A stretch of DNA of 64,000 bases from GCA-2688265 sp964527395. Its GTDB lineage: Archaea; Nanobdellota; Nanobdellia; Woesearchaeales; GW2011-AR9. The stretch is from NCBI GenBank assembly GCA_964527395.1, contig CAZGQD010000001.1, positions 1-64,000 on the forward strand, read 5' to 3'. Below, piece after piece: positions 24,778 through 32,998 of this stretch. Position 1 is the stretch's first letter, and the number at the start of each line of letters is the position of its first letter. Under the pieces are notes generated by a model, which was not told the origin of the DNA, searched no databases, and was given only the letters and a program-made list of their open reading frames with translations. A program made the translations under genes and the position numbers.

Positions 24778-26070
24778 ATGGCAAAAGAAAAAGAACATAT
24801 TAACTTAGTTTTCATTGGTCACGTAGACCATGGAAAGTCCACATCAGTTGGAAGATTACTGTTTGATACAGGAAATGTAGATGAACAAGCTATGCGTAAA
24901 TTAAAAGAAAAGGCACAAATGCTTGGAAAAAGCGGATTCGAATTTGCTTTTGTAATGGATAACTTAAAGGAAGAACAAGAAAGAGGAGTTACAATTGATT
25001 TGGCTCACAAGAAGTTCTTTACAGATAAGTACTACTTTACCATCATTGACGCACCTGGTCACAAGGATTTCATTAAGAACATGATTACAGGAGCTTCACA
25101 GGCAGATTGCGCAGTTTTAGTTGTAGCAGCTAACGATGGAGTTAACTCACAAACAAAAGAACATTTGAAATTATCAAGAATTTTTGGAGTAGGACAATTA
25201 ATTGTTGCTGTTAACAAAATGGATATTTCAGGAGTTAGTTGGAGTGAAGATAGATACAACAAAGTTGTTGAAGAAGTTAAGGCAGAAGCTAAAGTTGCAG
25301 GATGGCCTGTTGATAAAATTAGATTCGTTCCTATTGCATCACTTCCAGGAGCTAACATTACTAAGCCAGCAGAAGAAATGGCATGGTGGAAAGGAGATAC
25401 ATTACTTGCAGCTATTGACAAGTTTGAATTACCTCAAAAACCAACATCATTACCACTAAGGTTACCTATTCAGGATGTGTATAACATTACAGGTATTGGA
25501 GTAGTTCCAGTTGGACGTATTGAAACTGGAGTTATGAAAGTAGGTGACAAAGTTATTGTTGTACCTGGACGTGAAGGTAAAGGAGTTCCTGCTGAAGTTA
25601 AAACAATTGAAATGCATCACGAAATGGTTCAAATGGCTGAACCTGGAGATAATGTAGGTTTTAACGCACGTGGTATTGGTAAAAAAGATATTGCTCGAGG
25701 AGATGTACTAGGTCACGCAGATAATGTGCCTTCAATTGCTAACGAATTTACAGCACAAATTGTAATTATGAACCACCCTACTGTTGTAACTGTAGGATAT
25801 ACACCGGTTTTTCACATCCACACTGCACAAGTTGCTTGTCAGTTTATTGAGATTGTGAAAAAGCTAAACCCTGCTACAGGTCAAGAAGTTACAGAAAACA
25901 AAGACATCTTAAGAAATGGAGATGCAGCTATTGTTAAACTAAGACCATTGCAGCCACTTGTGATTGAAAAGCAATCAGAGATCCCACAGATGTCAAGATT
26001 CGCTATTCGTGATTCAGGTGTAACTGTTGCAGCTGGTATGTGTATTGAAATGACTAAAAAGGAATTATAA
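24778..26070 (+). CDS. tuf: Translation elongation factor 1-alpha
   Basis: 430 residues. GTPase motifs are G1 GHVDHGKST, G3 DAPGHKDF and G4 NKMD; domain II has GVVPVGRIETG and domain III the C-terminal HTAQVACQF and LQPLVIEK strands. It delivers aminoacyl-tRNA to the ribosome. ATG at 24778 is chosen because it begins MAKEKEHINLVFIGHVD; the upstream in-frame GTG (24712) would add unconserved residues. uS10 follows, as is usual in archaea. Confidence 0.97.
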   Translation: MAKEKEHINLVFIGHVDHGKSTSVGRLLFDTGNVDEQAMRKLKEKAQMLGKSGFEFAFVMDNLKEEQERGVTIDLAHKKFFTDKYYFTIIDAPGHKDFIKNMITGASQADCAVLVVAANDGVNSQTKEHLKLSRIFGVGQLIVAVNKMDISGVSWSEDRYNKVVEEVKAEAKVAGWPVDKIRFVPIASLPGANITKPAEEMAWWKGDTLLAAIDKFELPQKPTSLPLRLPIQDVYNITGIGVVPVGRIETGVMKVGDKVIVVPGREGKGVPAEVKTIEMHHEMVQMAEPGDNVGFNARGIGKKDIARGDVLGHADNVPSIANEFTAQIVIMNHPTVVTVGYTPVFHIHTAQVACQFIEIVKKLNPATGQEVTENKDILRNGDAAIVKLRPLQPLVIEKQSEIPQMSRFAIRDSGVTVAAGMCIEMTKKEL

Positions 26071-26200
26071 TTGAGTAATCAATTGTAATATTTTTTATTT
26101 TTTATTTTTTAACAAATCAAATGCTTGAAGCTCACGTATCTAAAACAAAAAGATTTATATACGGACTGGTTTGCAAGCGATCATAGGGAATTTATATAAA

Positions 26201-26515
26201 ATGGTACAGAGAGCAAGAATCAAATTAGCATCAACAGAAATTAGCAAAATTAATCAAGTTTCTACTAGTATTACTGAGATTGTGGATAAGACAGGCGTAG
26301 ATATGAGAGGTCCAATTCCACTTCCTACAAAAAAATTGAAAGTTACAACTCGTAAGTCTCCTGATGGAGAAGGTAAAGCTTCTTGGGAGAGATATCAGAT
26401 GAATATCCATAAGAGATTGATCGATGTCCAAGCTGATGAGAGAACGCTTCGTCTTATTATGAGAATTTTGATTCCAGAAGGTCTTAATATTGAGATCGAA
26501 ATGGTTAATAATTAA
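26201..26515 (+). CDS. rps10: Small-subunit ribosomal protein uS10
   Basis: 104 residues beginning MVQRARIKLAST. Conserved segments are DMRGPIPLPTKKLKVTTRKSP, where residues of the loop contact 16S rRNA, and the WERYQMNIHKRLIDV helix. The family is about 102 residues. A TATA-like tttatata at about 26151 suggests its own promoter in addition to readthrough from tuf. Confidence 0.96.
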   Translation: MVQRARIKLASTEISKINQVSTSITEIVDKTGVDMRGPIPLPTKKLKVTTRKSPDGEGKASWERYQMNIHKRLIDVQADERTLRLIMRILIPEGLNIEIEMVNN

Positions 26516-26586
26516 TTGTTTATTATTATTTTAGTTTATTTTCTTTAGTTTTGTTTATTGTGTCAGTTTTAGGTTCTTAGTTTCTT

Positions 26587-26775
26587 TTGAATCGGGAGAA
26601 ATGAAGGTGCTTTTTGGCTAAATCGATAATATTTGCTTTCTTTTGGTCTAAAACGGTAATTTTGAGCTTCTTTTTGGTTTTAATGGTAAAAATGAGCTCT
26701 ATTTGGCAAAAGGAGGTCAAAATTGTCTGCTTTTGGTGTTTAGCGGTCAAAATTGCCTGCAAATTGAAAAAGAAG
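26587..26775. repeat. Second tandem array of about 30-bp units upstream of a TATA box
   Basis: Six degenerate units with period about 30 bp, each ending in TTTGG or TTG and containing cGGTaAAAATgagCT-like cores. It ends with gaaaaagaagggaagtg, exactly as the array at 11731 does, and is followed by a TATA-like ctttataataag about 25 nt before the next gene. The two arrays are therefore one family with the same position relative to a promoter. Confidence 0.8.
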
Positions 26776-26829
26776 GGAAGTGTTTTAGAACAATAATCTT
26801 TATAATAAGAAATTGGGTGAGGTAGTTTA

Positions 26830-27171
26830 ATGGGACTTATTCAACATTTAAGAGATGCTGTTAAGGCTAAAAGACAAGGAAAGCCAGTGATTCGAGATCC
26901 TTTATTGACTCTTGATTTAGGTCAAGTTTCGCTTTCTGCGGCAGCAAGGCAGATTTCAAGTCAAATTGGTGGAGCAGAAAGAGTCTTTTTTCAGGGTACA
27001 AAAAATCATGGATATTTTCCGTGGGACCCAGATCTTAGAGGAGAAGCTTTAGGTGTAGATGAAGTAATAAGCTATGCGGTGAGAGCAGCAGAAGATTTAG
27101 CTGTACCTCTTGTAAGTGCACGTTTTTCTGAGGTTGTACATCCAGGTGGAAGGAGAGGTTATGTTTTATAA
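26830..27171 (+). CDS. Unknown protein, first half of a duplicated gene split by TAA
   Basis: 113 residues: a basic start (LIQHLRDAVKAKRQGKP), then TLDLGQVSLSAAARQISSQI, PWDPDLRGEALGVDEVISYA, and RRGYVL followed by TAA at 27169-27171. The same frame stays open after this stop, and the sequence just after it (GDSYIEGDEGLWP) resembles the end of the second gene (GDSRYVWGQVMP). So the first unit probably lost its tail to a nonsense change. No family recognised. Confidence 0.6.
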   Translation: MGLIQHLRDAVKAKRQGKPVIRDPLLTLDLGQVSLSAAARQISSQIGGAERVFFQGTKNHGYFPWDPDLRGEALGVDEVISYAVRAAEDLAVPLVSARFSEVVHPGGRRGYVL

Positions 27172-27216
27172 GGAGATAGTTATATTGAAGGAGATGAAGG
27201 TCTTTGGCCAAATGTA

Positions 27217-27639
27217 GTGCAAGTGTTTTTTGGTCATTCTAAAAGAATATTGGGCCCTTCTATACCTAAAAGTCAGCCAATTATTCATAAACCAGATTTG
27301 AGTTTTGATTTAAGTGAAGTTTATATTGATGATGCAGCAGCTCAAATAGCAGATTATTTAGGGGCTGATCAAGTTCGTGTATTGAGAAGTAATTCAGCAT
27401 CTGCTCCTTGGGACTTAGAAAGACCTGAAGGAAATGTATATACTGTAAGGGAGTCTTTAGATAGATTAACAGATGGTGCTTTTAATGAAGATGCACCGCT
27501 CAGAAGGGTTCATGTAGGTAATGTTACTTATACAAATGAAAAAGAAGGGAAAGTAATAGTTGGGGATTCTAGATATGTTTGGGGTCAAGTGATGCCAGAT
27601 AGATTTCGTTTGTATGTAGAACCAGTTCTTGATAATTGA
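27217..27639 (+). CDS. Unknown protein, second half of the duplicated gene
   Basis: 140 residues from GTG 27217, in the same frame as the gene before it. LSFDLSEVYIDDAAAQIADYL and PWDLERPEGNVYTVRESLDRL align with TLDLGQVSLSAAARQISSQI and PWDPDLRGEALGVDEVISYA of the first half, so the two are tandem copies. The frame is open back to 27172, so the true product might be a two-unit protein if the stop is read through or was recently acquired. Function unknown. Confidence 0.6.
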   Translation: MQVFFGHSKRILGPSIPKSQPIIHKPDLSFDLSEVYIDDAAAQIADYLGADQVRVLRSNSASAPWDLERPEGNVYTVRESLDRLTDGAFNEDAPLRRVHVGNVTYTNEKEGKVIVGDSRYVWGQVMPDRFRLYVEPVLDN

Positions 27640-27644
27640 TTTTC

Positions 27645-28289
27645 TTAACTAGCATCTACTATTGAATCTATCGTTGCATATGTAGTTGAGTAAGTAGGTT
27701 GAGGTATTGGCTGAGGAGCTAAGGAATCAACTTTTTCTTTGACCCGATTGTATGCTGTTTTCCAAGCAGAATCTTTTTGAAGGAGTTTTGGATCAGTTTC
27801 TTTGATATACATGGAAGAAGCTAATGCAATTAGGCCAAGACCATATTGAAGCTGATCATAGCTTTTTGGATCTATTGGTTCTCCATGTTTTAGTTTTTGG
27901 TATAAATCTACTAAGAATGTTCCTGTAAAACCTAAACCTGCTGTGAAAACTGGAAGCCTTGTAGAAGAATTGAGTTTTTTATAAATGAAAGTTTTAGGAT
28001 CAATTGAAAGTTGTGGATTTTGTGTTTCATTATCGATTTGATCAGTGGCTCCTTCAAAGTTATGACCAAAATCGAATATATTTATTCCAAGTCTTAAAGG
28101 GATTGTGGTCCCAAATAATTTATCTTCAGCTAAAGCGCATAATAAAAGTCCAGATAACCATACAGGACATGCAGCTAAATATCTTCTATTTCCTTTATCT
28201 AGTTTTAGTTTTTTAGCTACTTTAGTATATTGTCTAAGAACTTGTTCGTCTAACCATTTTGCTGGTTTTAGTAGTTTTTCTAAGGACAT
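27645..28289 (-). CDS. Unknown protein with several hydrophobic segments
   Basis: 214 residues. Hydrophobic segments (LAACPVWLSGLLLCALA, LPVFTAGLGFTGTFLV, YGLGLIALASSMYI) suggest two or three membrane helices; the C-terminus is Pro/Thr/Ser-rich (APQPIPQPTYSTTYAT). The N-terminus is basic and helical. No family recognised. Convergent with the duplicated gene pair, 5 bp apart. Confidence 0.65.
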   Translation of the reverse strand: MSLEKLLKPAKWLDEQVLRQYTKVAKKLKLDKGNRRYLAACPVWLSGLLLCALAEDKLFGTTIPLRLGINIFDFGHNFEGATDQIDNETQNPQLSIDPKTFIYKKLNSSTRLPVFTAGLGFTGTFLVDLYQKLKHGEPIDPKSYDQLQYGLGLIALASSMYIKETDPKLLQKDSAWKTAYNRVKEKVDSLAPQPIPQPTYSTTYATIDSIVDAS

Positions 28290-28316
28290 TTTGTTTATTT
28301 TTGTTTGATGGTTAGT

Positions 28317-28634
28317 TTAATATTTCCATTTACTGTGGCCGAAGGCTATGAATAAATCGAAACCTTTGACGTTTGGAGTGTCACAAGCACCATAACAGTC
28401 TCCTGCCCAGAATGTGATGTTTAAAGTAGGGATTGCTTTTAGAAGTTCTTCTTGGATTTTGTTTGCTTTTGGTTTTAAGCCGTCTGGAAGTTGAATTAGA
28501 ACTGTTTTAGGATTCTTGGAAACAGAGTTTCCAGACGCAAAATTAGAAGATTTTGCATTTTCTTCTTTGATTTTTTCTATAGCTTTGTCTAGCTCTAGGT
28601 TCAATTCTAAGTGAGTTTTGATTGCTTCTGACAT
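28317..28634 (-). pseudogene. dph2: Truncated Dph2-like diphthamide enzyme with an inserted element
   Basis: 105 residues that match only the N-terminal domain of archaeal Dph2: helix LELNLELDKAIEKIKEE, then TVLIQLPDGLKPKA and ITFWAGDCYGACD, which holds the first iron-sulfur Cys, ending FGHSKWKY. The other two cluster-binding domains are missing, and full proteins are about three times longer. Residues 28-42 (KSSNFASGNSVSKNP) come from double-hairpin copy d and break the usual junction between the first helix and strand without shifting frame. Probably nonfunctional. Confidence 0.72.
28517..28556 (+). repeat. Double-hairpin element, copy d (inside the dph2 fragment)
   Basis: Hairpin 1 TGGAAAC-aga-GTTTCCA, linker GAC, hairpin 2 GCAAAAT-tagaag-ATTTTGC. 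Translated on the minus strand as part of SSNFASGNSVSK, in the same frame and orientation as copy a. Confidence 0.82.
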
Positions 28635-28755
28635 TATGTGCTTAAAATTGGGCTTGTTTTTAAAGCTTTGTTGAGTTGCAGAGTGTTTTTTGAGGGATTT
28701 GGTTTTGTGATTCTTTTGGTTCTATTGAATCTTGGTTGTTTGATGTTATGTCTTT

Positions 28756-28874
28756 ACGCTCATCAGACTTAGTGCAGGCGTGACCACTGCGCTGTGATTT
28801 TGCTTCCGTTGGTCACAAAATGCTTGTTGTTAGTTAGATGTGTTGAGTGGGATTGCCAGTAAGGAGATGAGCGT
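28756..28874 (+). ncRNA. Structured RNA-like repeat, family A copy 4
   Basis: Outer stem ACGCTCATC (28756-28764) pairs perfectly with GATGAGCGT (28866-28874). Core GCAGGCGTGACCACTGCGC, hairpin ATTTTG..CAAAAT, TGCTTGTT, and ATTGCCAGTAAGGA. It is the shortest copy, with no insertion between outer stem and core, and so best defines the minimal element of about 119 nt. It fills the 418-bp gap between divergent genes. Confidence 0.72.
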
Positions 28875-29052
28875 GCAGTTGGTGAAGATGGGCTTTGATT
28901 TGGAGATTCTTTTGGATATGAGGAGGTATTTGTAGTTGAATTAGGATTTTGAGCTTTTTTAGTAGTGGTAGGAGTTGTTTATGGAAGTTTGTGGGGAAAA
29001 TAGGGATTTGAATACAAAACCTTAAAAAGCTTTAAGGGAAATTGATCGGTAG

Positions 29053-29406
29053 ATGGCAAAAAGAGTAGTTTTAGGGTTAACAGAAGAGTTGACTGTGATT
29101 AGTCAAGCTGATGGAGTGGAAAATGTGTCGCTACGAGGTCGAATAGATACAGGAGCTACATTGTCTTCAATTGATATAGAATTAGCTCATGAATTAGGGC
29201 TAGGGCCTGTAGTGCGTGACAAAATTGTGAAACAAGCAGCAGGTAAGTCAAGAAGGCATGTGGTGATGGTGACTTTAATTATTAAAGGTAAGAAGATTAC
29301 TGAAGAAGTTTCAATAGCTGATCGTAAAAGGATGAAATATCCGCTCCTTGTTGGGCAAAATATGCTTAAAAAAGGGAATTTTATGGTTGATCCATTGATT
29401 GATTAG
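29053..29406 (+). CDS. Retropepsin-like aspartic peptidase paired with RimK
   Basis: 117 residues. The single aspartic-protease motif RIDTGATLSSID (Asp-Thr-Gly) near residue 31 and the later strand KYPLLVGQNML fit the retropepsin-like (ATP-dependent zinc protease/RimB-like) family, which works as a dimer. Such proteins are encoded beside RimK ligases and are proposed to remove or trim added glutamates. Here the RimK gene starts about 60 bp downstream on the same strand, strongly supporting the pairing. Confidence 0.85.
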   Translation: MAKRVVLGLTEELTVISQADGVENVSLRGRIDTGATLSSIDIELAHELGLGPVVRDKIVKQAAGKSRRHVVMVTLIIKGKKITEEVSIADRKRMKYPLLVGQNMLKKGNFMVDPLID

Positions 29407-29467
29407 TTTTGGGTTGTTTGTGTTTTAGGTTATAGTTTATGAAAAAAGAAAGGAAAATGTGTTTAAA

Positions 29468-30550
29468 ATGAGAGCGGCAATAATTTCACTCGGATCAAAA
29501 TCATCAGTTATGACAGCGGAAGCTATGAAAGAGTTTTTTGATCATGTAGATATGATTCAGCTTAAGAAAATTGAGATTTTGCTTGGTCGAGATGCAGGGA
29601 TTTACTATAATGGTAAACCAATGGAAGAGTATGATTGTGTTTATGTAAAGGGATCTTTTCGTTATGCAAATTTACTTCGATCAATTACAAGTATGCTTGA
29701 AGGAAAAGTAGCATATTTACCAATACCATCACATTGTTTTACAACAGTTCACAATAAATTGTTGACTCACTTGGCTTTACAACAGCATAATATTCCAATG
29801 CCAAAAACGTATTTATCTTCTACTGTAGATGAAGCTAAGGAACTACTTAAGCGTGTTAATTATCCGATTGTGATGAAGTTTCCAGAAGGAACACAAGGAA
29901 AAGGAGTAGTTTTTGCTGATTCTAAGGCTTCTGCATCTTCACTACTTGATGCTTTTAGTGCTTTAAATCAACCTTTTATTATTCAAGAATATCTTGAGAC
30001 AGGTGGGACTGACTTACGTGTTATTGTGATTGGTGACAAAGCTGTAGCAGCTATGAAAAGAGTGGCTAAAACAGATGAGAAACGTGCTAACATTCATGCA
30101 GGTGGATCTGGAGAAGCTGCGCATATCACACGTGAGGTGGCTGCTCTTGCTATCAAGACTGCTCGGGCACTTGGAGCTGAAGTTGCTGGTGTTGATATCT
30201 TAGAAGGACCTCATGGACCTATGGTGATTGAGGCTAATATTTCTCCAGGACTTCAAGGAGTTAGTGCAGCGCATCCCAACAAAAACATTGCTCGAGAGAT
30301 TGCAGCGTTCTTTTCTAATCAAACTAAAATGGTTCTTAGTAGTAAAGGTAAAGTTGAAACTGCTAAAGTTCTTAAGAAAATGGATGATGAAGAGAAAGGC
30401 ATTAATGAAATTATTACTAATTTGCAGTTTAAAGGTGAAAGGATAGTTCTGCCACTTGTTGTAACAAAGTTAACTCAGTTCAATGAACTTGAAAATTATG
30501 TGATTCGTTCTAAGAAAGGTAAGCTTGAGATTAGTGAGTTTAATTTGTAG
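29468..30550 (+). CDS. rimK: RimK-family ATP-grasp L-glutamate ligase
   Basis: About 360 residues. ATP-grasp features are PIVMKFPEGTQGKGVVF, FIIQEYLE, DLRVIVIGDKAVAAMKR and GVDILEGPHGPMVIEANISPG split by short gaps, where Asp, Glu and Asn bind Mg-ATP. The usual RimK is about 300 residues; the last 60 here (VLKKMDDEEKGINEII onward) form an extra domain with KGERIVLPLVV. It adds glutamate to a protein or cofactor; S6 itself is bacterial, so the target in an archaeon is unknown. ATG 29468 preferred over GTG 29459. Confidence 0.92.
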   Translation: MRAAIISLGSKSSVMTAEAMKEFFDHVDMIQLKKIEILLGRDAGIYYNGKPMEEYDCVYVKGSFRYANLLRSITSMLEGKVAYLPIPSHCFTTVHNKLLTHLALQQHNIPMPKTYLSSTVDEAKELLKRVNYPIVMKFPEGTQGKGVVFADSKASASSLLDAFSALNQPFIIQEYLETGGTDLRVIVIGDKAVAAMKRVAKTDEKRANIHAGGSGEAAHITREVAALAIKTARALGAEVAGVDILEGPHGPMVIEANISPGLQGVSAAHPNKNIAREIAAFFSNQTKMVLSSKGKVETAKVLKKMDDEEKGINEIITNLQFKGERIVLPLVVTKLTQFNELENYVIRSKKGKLEISEFNL

Positions 30551-30604
30551 GTTTTTGGTTGATTTTTAGATAATTTTATGTATTTGTTTATTTTGTTAAT
30601 TTTT

Positions 30605-30985
30605 ATGGAAGATTTAGATAGATTAGTAGGTGCTGTTTATTGTGGGAAAATTGATGATGAAAATAAAAGAACTTTTGTTTTTTCAGATGGTTTTCATGTT
30701 AAAGTAGATTATAATGGAGAAACTCTTTTAGAAGATGCTTATTCTGTTGGAAGAAGAGAAGAAGTTTTAGGAATTGATGAATTAGATGATTTAAAGAGAG
30801 TGAAAGTAGGAAGTAGTTCAGTTCGTGAAGGAGGAGTAGGGAGGTTAGATTTTGAGAATGGGATGTATCTTGAACTTGGTTTGAATGGATCTAGTTACTC
30901 TGTTGGAAATGATCGAGAGGCTTTAAGAGATTTCTTTGCACCAGTTTTTTCTGCTTTAGGAGAAGAGAATTATCAAAATAGTTGA
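30605..30985 (+). CDS. Unknown acidic protein
   Basis: 126 residues from ATG 30605: MEDLDRLVGAVYCGK, then strand-rich repeats (RTFVFSDGFHVKVDYNGE and RLDFENGMYLELGLNGSS are alike), suggesting two copies of a small beta unit. No signal or membrane helix. An in-frame upstream ATG at 30578 would add a hydrophobic start that looks noncoding. It has a resemblance in size and charge to the protein at 35145, but I see no clear homology. Confidence 0.6.
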   Translation: MEDLDRLVGAVYCGKIDDENKRTFVFSDGFHVKVDYNGETLLEDAYSVGRREEVLGIDELDDLKRVKVGSSSVREGGVGRLDFENGMYLELGLNGSSYSVGNDREALRDFFAPVFSALGEENYQNS

Positions 30986-31080
30986 TTTTTAATAAACCGT
31001 TATGTTTTTAAAGGATAATTGTTTCTTTTAATATGTTATTTTTGTTTTATTAGATAGAAAAATAGTATGGAGGTGAAAAA

Positions 31081-31791
31081 ATGTTAGATGGAAAGAGTTT
31101 TATGGGTCTAGTTTTAGTTTTCGGAGGTATTTTGATTGCTAGTTCTTTACTTTTTGGCGGTGCTTCATTAGAGGTAGCTACAACAGGTCAAGCTTATCAA
31201 GATGGAATTGGCTATAATGAAGAGGAATTAGATGATGCTTGGGAAAAATCTGATGGAGATGGAGTTAGTGCACCAACTGTTCAAGAAAATAATGAAGGAG
31301 ATTTAGTTGATGGTGATACAGATGATACAGATGACCCAAGTGAAAGTGATGAAAGATATGGGAGAATGCCAGTGGTTGAAGCAAAATTACAGTTAACTCC
31401 CCAGACGTCTTTTCCAGGGCTAGAAGGTGATAGTAACCCAGATAATGATATGCAACATCCGACAGTAGAAGGACAGACAATTGATTATTATTGTGCAGAG
31501 GGAGATGATGTAATTGATTATTATCAAGGTGCTGAGACATTCAATTATTACTATGGTGAAGATGGGAATGTAGTACAAGTTGAAACTGAGTCAGAAAGAA
31601 CATGGGATCATTGTTTAGAAGATAATGAAGTAAGCCCTTTTATTGAAGCAGGTGTACTTGATAATGATTTTGAAAATGTACAAGCACAGTACCTTGTAGA
31701 ATATTATTGTTCAGGAAGCACTAAAGTTGTTACTGTAACATCATGTAAAGAAGGTTGTTATAATGACGGGTTTTCTCAGTGTTGGAGTTAG
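31081..31791 (+). CDS. Membrane-anchored acidic secreted protein
   Basis: 236 residues. N-terminal TM/signal (FMGLVLVFGGILIASSLLFGG), a long Asp/Glu-rich linker (GDTDDTDDPSESDE), and a C-terminal Tyr/Cys-rich domain ending with GCYNDGFSQCW-type Cys pairs, a common ending in DPANN surface proteins. A strong ribosome site (ggaggtg) stands 6 nt before the ATG. Probably displayed outside the cell; function unknown. Confidence 0.72.
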   Translation: MLDGKSFMGLVLVFGGILIASSLLFGGASLEVATTGQAYQDGIGYNEEELDDAWEKSDGDGVSAPTVQENNEGDLVDGDTDDTDDPSESDERYGRMPVVEAKLQLTPQTSFPGLEGDSNPDNDMQHPTVEGQTIDYYCAEGDDVIDYYQGAETFNYYYGEDGNVVQVETESERTWDHCLEDNEVSPFIEAGVLDNDFENVQAQYLVEYYCSGSTKVVTVTSCKEGCYNDGFSQCWS

Positions 31792-31805
31792 TTTTAATTT
31801 TTTTT

Positions 31806-32267
31806 TTATTTTTCTAATATTATTTTAAATTCAAATGGAAATGTTGCTTTTTTTCTTAATCTAATCCAATATGGAGTTGCTTGGAAGAATTCTATGTCTT
31901 TGTGATTTAGATAGTCTAAGTTGATGTTGGGAAATTTTTCTTTGAAAAATGATTTGATTTTTGTGATTTGTTTTTGGTTATTGATTAGAATTGTGTTTGC
32001 TTGGATTTGGGCGTATTCGTTTGTAGTTTGGTTATGAATATCAATGCCAATTTTTTTGTTTTGCTTTAAATTGTGTTTTTTTCTACTAGAATTGAAGCTT
32101 TTGAAGTAAATATTGTTATCTTTGTCTACTACGAATTGCATGGTTGCTACTTGAGGTTCGATTTGATCTTTTGATTTTAGGTTAACTGTAGCTAGATTAA
32201 GATATTTAGTTGTTTTTAGAAGTTTTTGATATGTTTTTAAGTGAGAATTGGTTTGGTTTGATTTCAT
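31806..32267 (-). CDS. FMN-binding split-barrel (pyridoxamine phosphate oxidase-like) protein
   Basis: 153 residues. The pattern LLKTTKYLNLATVNLKS, ATMQFVVDKDNNIYFKS, SRKKHNLKQNKKIGIDI (where the basic helix contacts FMN phosphate), and ATPYWIRLRK fits the PNPOx-like split barrel. Members reduce or oxidise flavin-linked substrates; the substrate here is unknown. 12 bp after the cobalamin adenosyltransferase gene on the same strand, likely cotranscribed. Confidence 0.75.
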   Translation of the reverse strand: MKSNQTNSHLKTYQKLLKTTKYLNLATVNLKSKDQIEPQVATMQFVVDKDNNIYFKSFNSSRKKHNLKQNKKIGIDIHNQTTNEYAQIQANTILINNQKQITKIKSFFKEKFPNINLDYLNHKDIEFFQATPYWIRLRKKATFPFEFKIILEK

Positions 32268-32279
32268 TTTCTTTTTTTT

Positions 32280-32915
32280 TTAATATTCAATACCACGTCT
32301 GGCGTTTTGACCTTCGTCAAAATAGTGTTTTTTTAAGGTCATTTCTGTGACTAGGTTAGCTGCGTTTTTGATAGCTTTAGTTGCTCCTCTGCCAGTTAAG
32401 ATCAATTCTACATGTTCTGGTTTGTTTTTGATTAGATTAATTACTTTGTTTTCATCTAACATGCCTAATTGGACTGCAACGTTGATTTCATCTAGAATTA
32501 TTAAGTTGTGTTCGCCTTGGTGGACTAATTCATGGCTTCGTTTGAAAGCTTCTTCGATATAGTCTTTTTGGATATCATCGTTTAAAAAGCAGAATCTGCA
32601 GGTTCCACACTCAATATCTTCTCTGATGTAGTCAAACAATTTTGATTTTTGTTCTATTTTTGTTAGGTCAAAATAACCTTTCATTTTCATTTGCTTTTTT
32701 TGTTTGATGCAATGACGGCCGTATTGTTCGATATTGAAATTTGGTAAGTAGTTTTTGGCTGCAAGATACTCGCCTGTGTAAGCACCACCTTTCATATATT
32801 GGATCATAAAAACTTTGAAACCTTGGCCTACTGCTCTTAAAGCTAAACCTAAAGAAGCAGTGGTTTTTCCTTTTCCATCCCCAGTGTAAACTTGGACTTT
32901 ACCTGTTCTTGTCAT
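32280..32915 (-). CDS. cobO: Cob(I)alamin adenosyltransferase, CobA/CobO/BtuR type
   Basis: 211 residues. Starts with the modified P-loop VYTGDGKGKTTASLGLALRA, then FMIQYMKGG, LIILDEINVAVQLGML and ELILTGRGATKAI, all diagnostic of this family. A Cys pair (CGTCRFC) in the middle is unusual and may bind metal. It makes adenosylcobalamin, the cofactor of the class II ribonucleotide reductase whose gene lies directly upstream on the same strand, so the pair forms a functional unit. Confidence 0.92.
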   Translation of the reverse strand: MTRTGKVQVYTGDGKGKTTASLGLALRAVGQGFKVFMIQYMKGGAYTGEYLAAKNYLPNFNIEQYGRHCIKQKKQMKMKGYFDLTKIEQKSKLFDYIREDIECGTCRFCFLNDDIQKDYIEEAFKRSHELVHQGEHNLIILDEINVAVQLGMLDENKVINLIKNKPEHVELILTGRGATKAIKNAANLVTEMTLKKHYFDEGQNARRGIEY

Positions 32916-32998
32916 TTTGATGTTTATTATTTTAATTGATAACTTGTGAAAGTAGTTTTTATAGATTTAGATTTTCTAGTGTTATATTTTGTTAATTC

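Noticed and set aside
26577..26796. Frames on both strands through the second 30-bp array
   Set aside because: Same reason as the first array: repetitive translation, no start signals.
28985..29030. Possible tRNA T-arm (gggatttgaatacaaaacc)
   Set aside because: The flanking bases do not form the five-pair T stem and no acceptor or anticodon arm is nearby.
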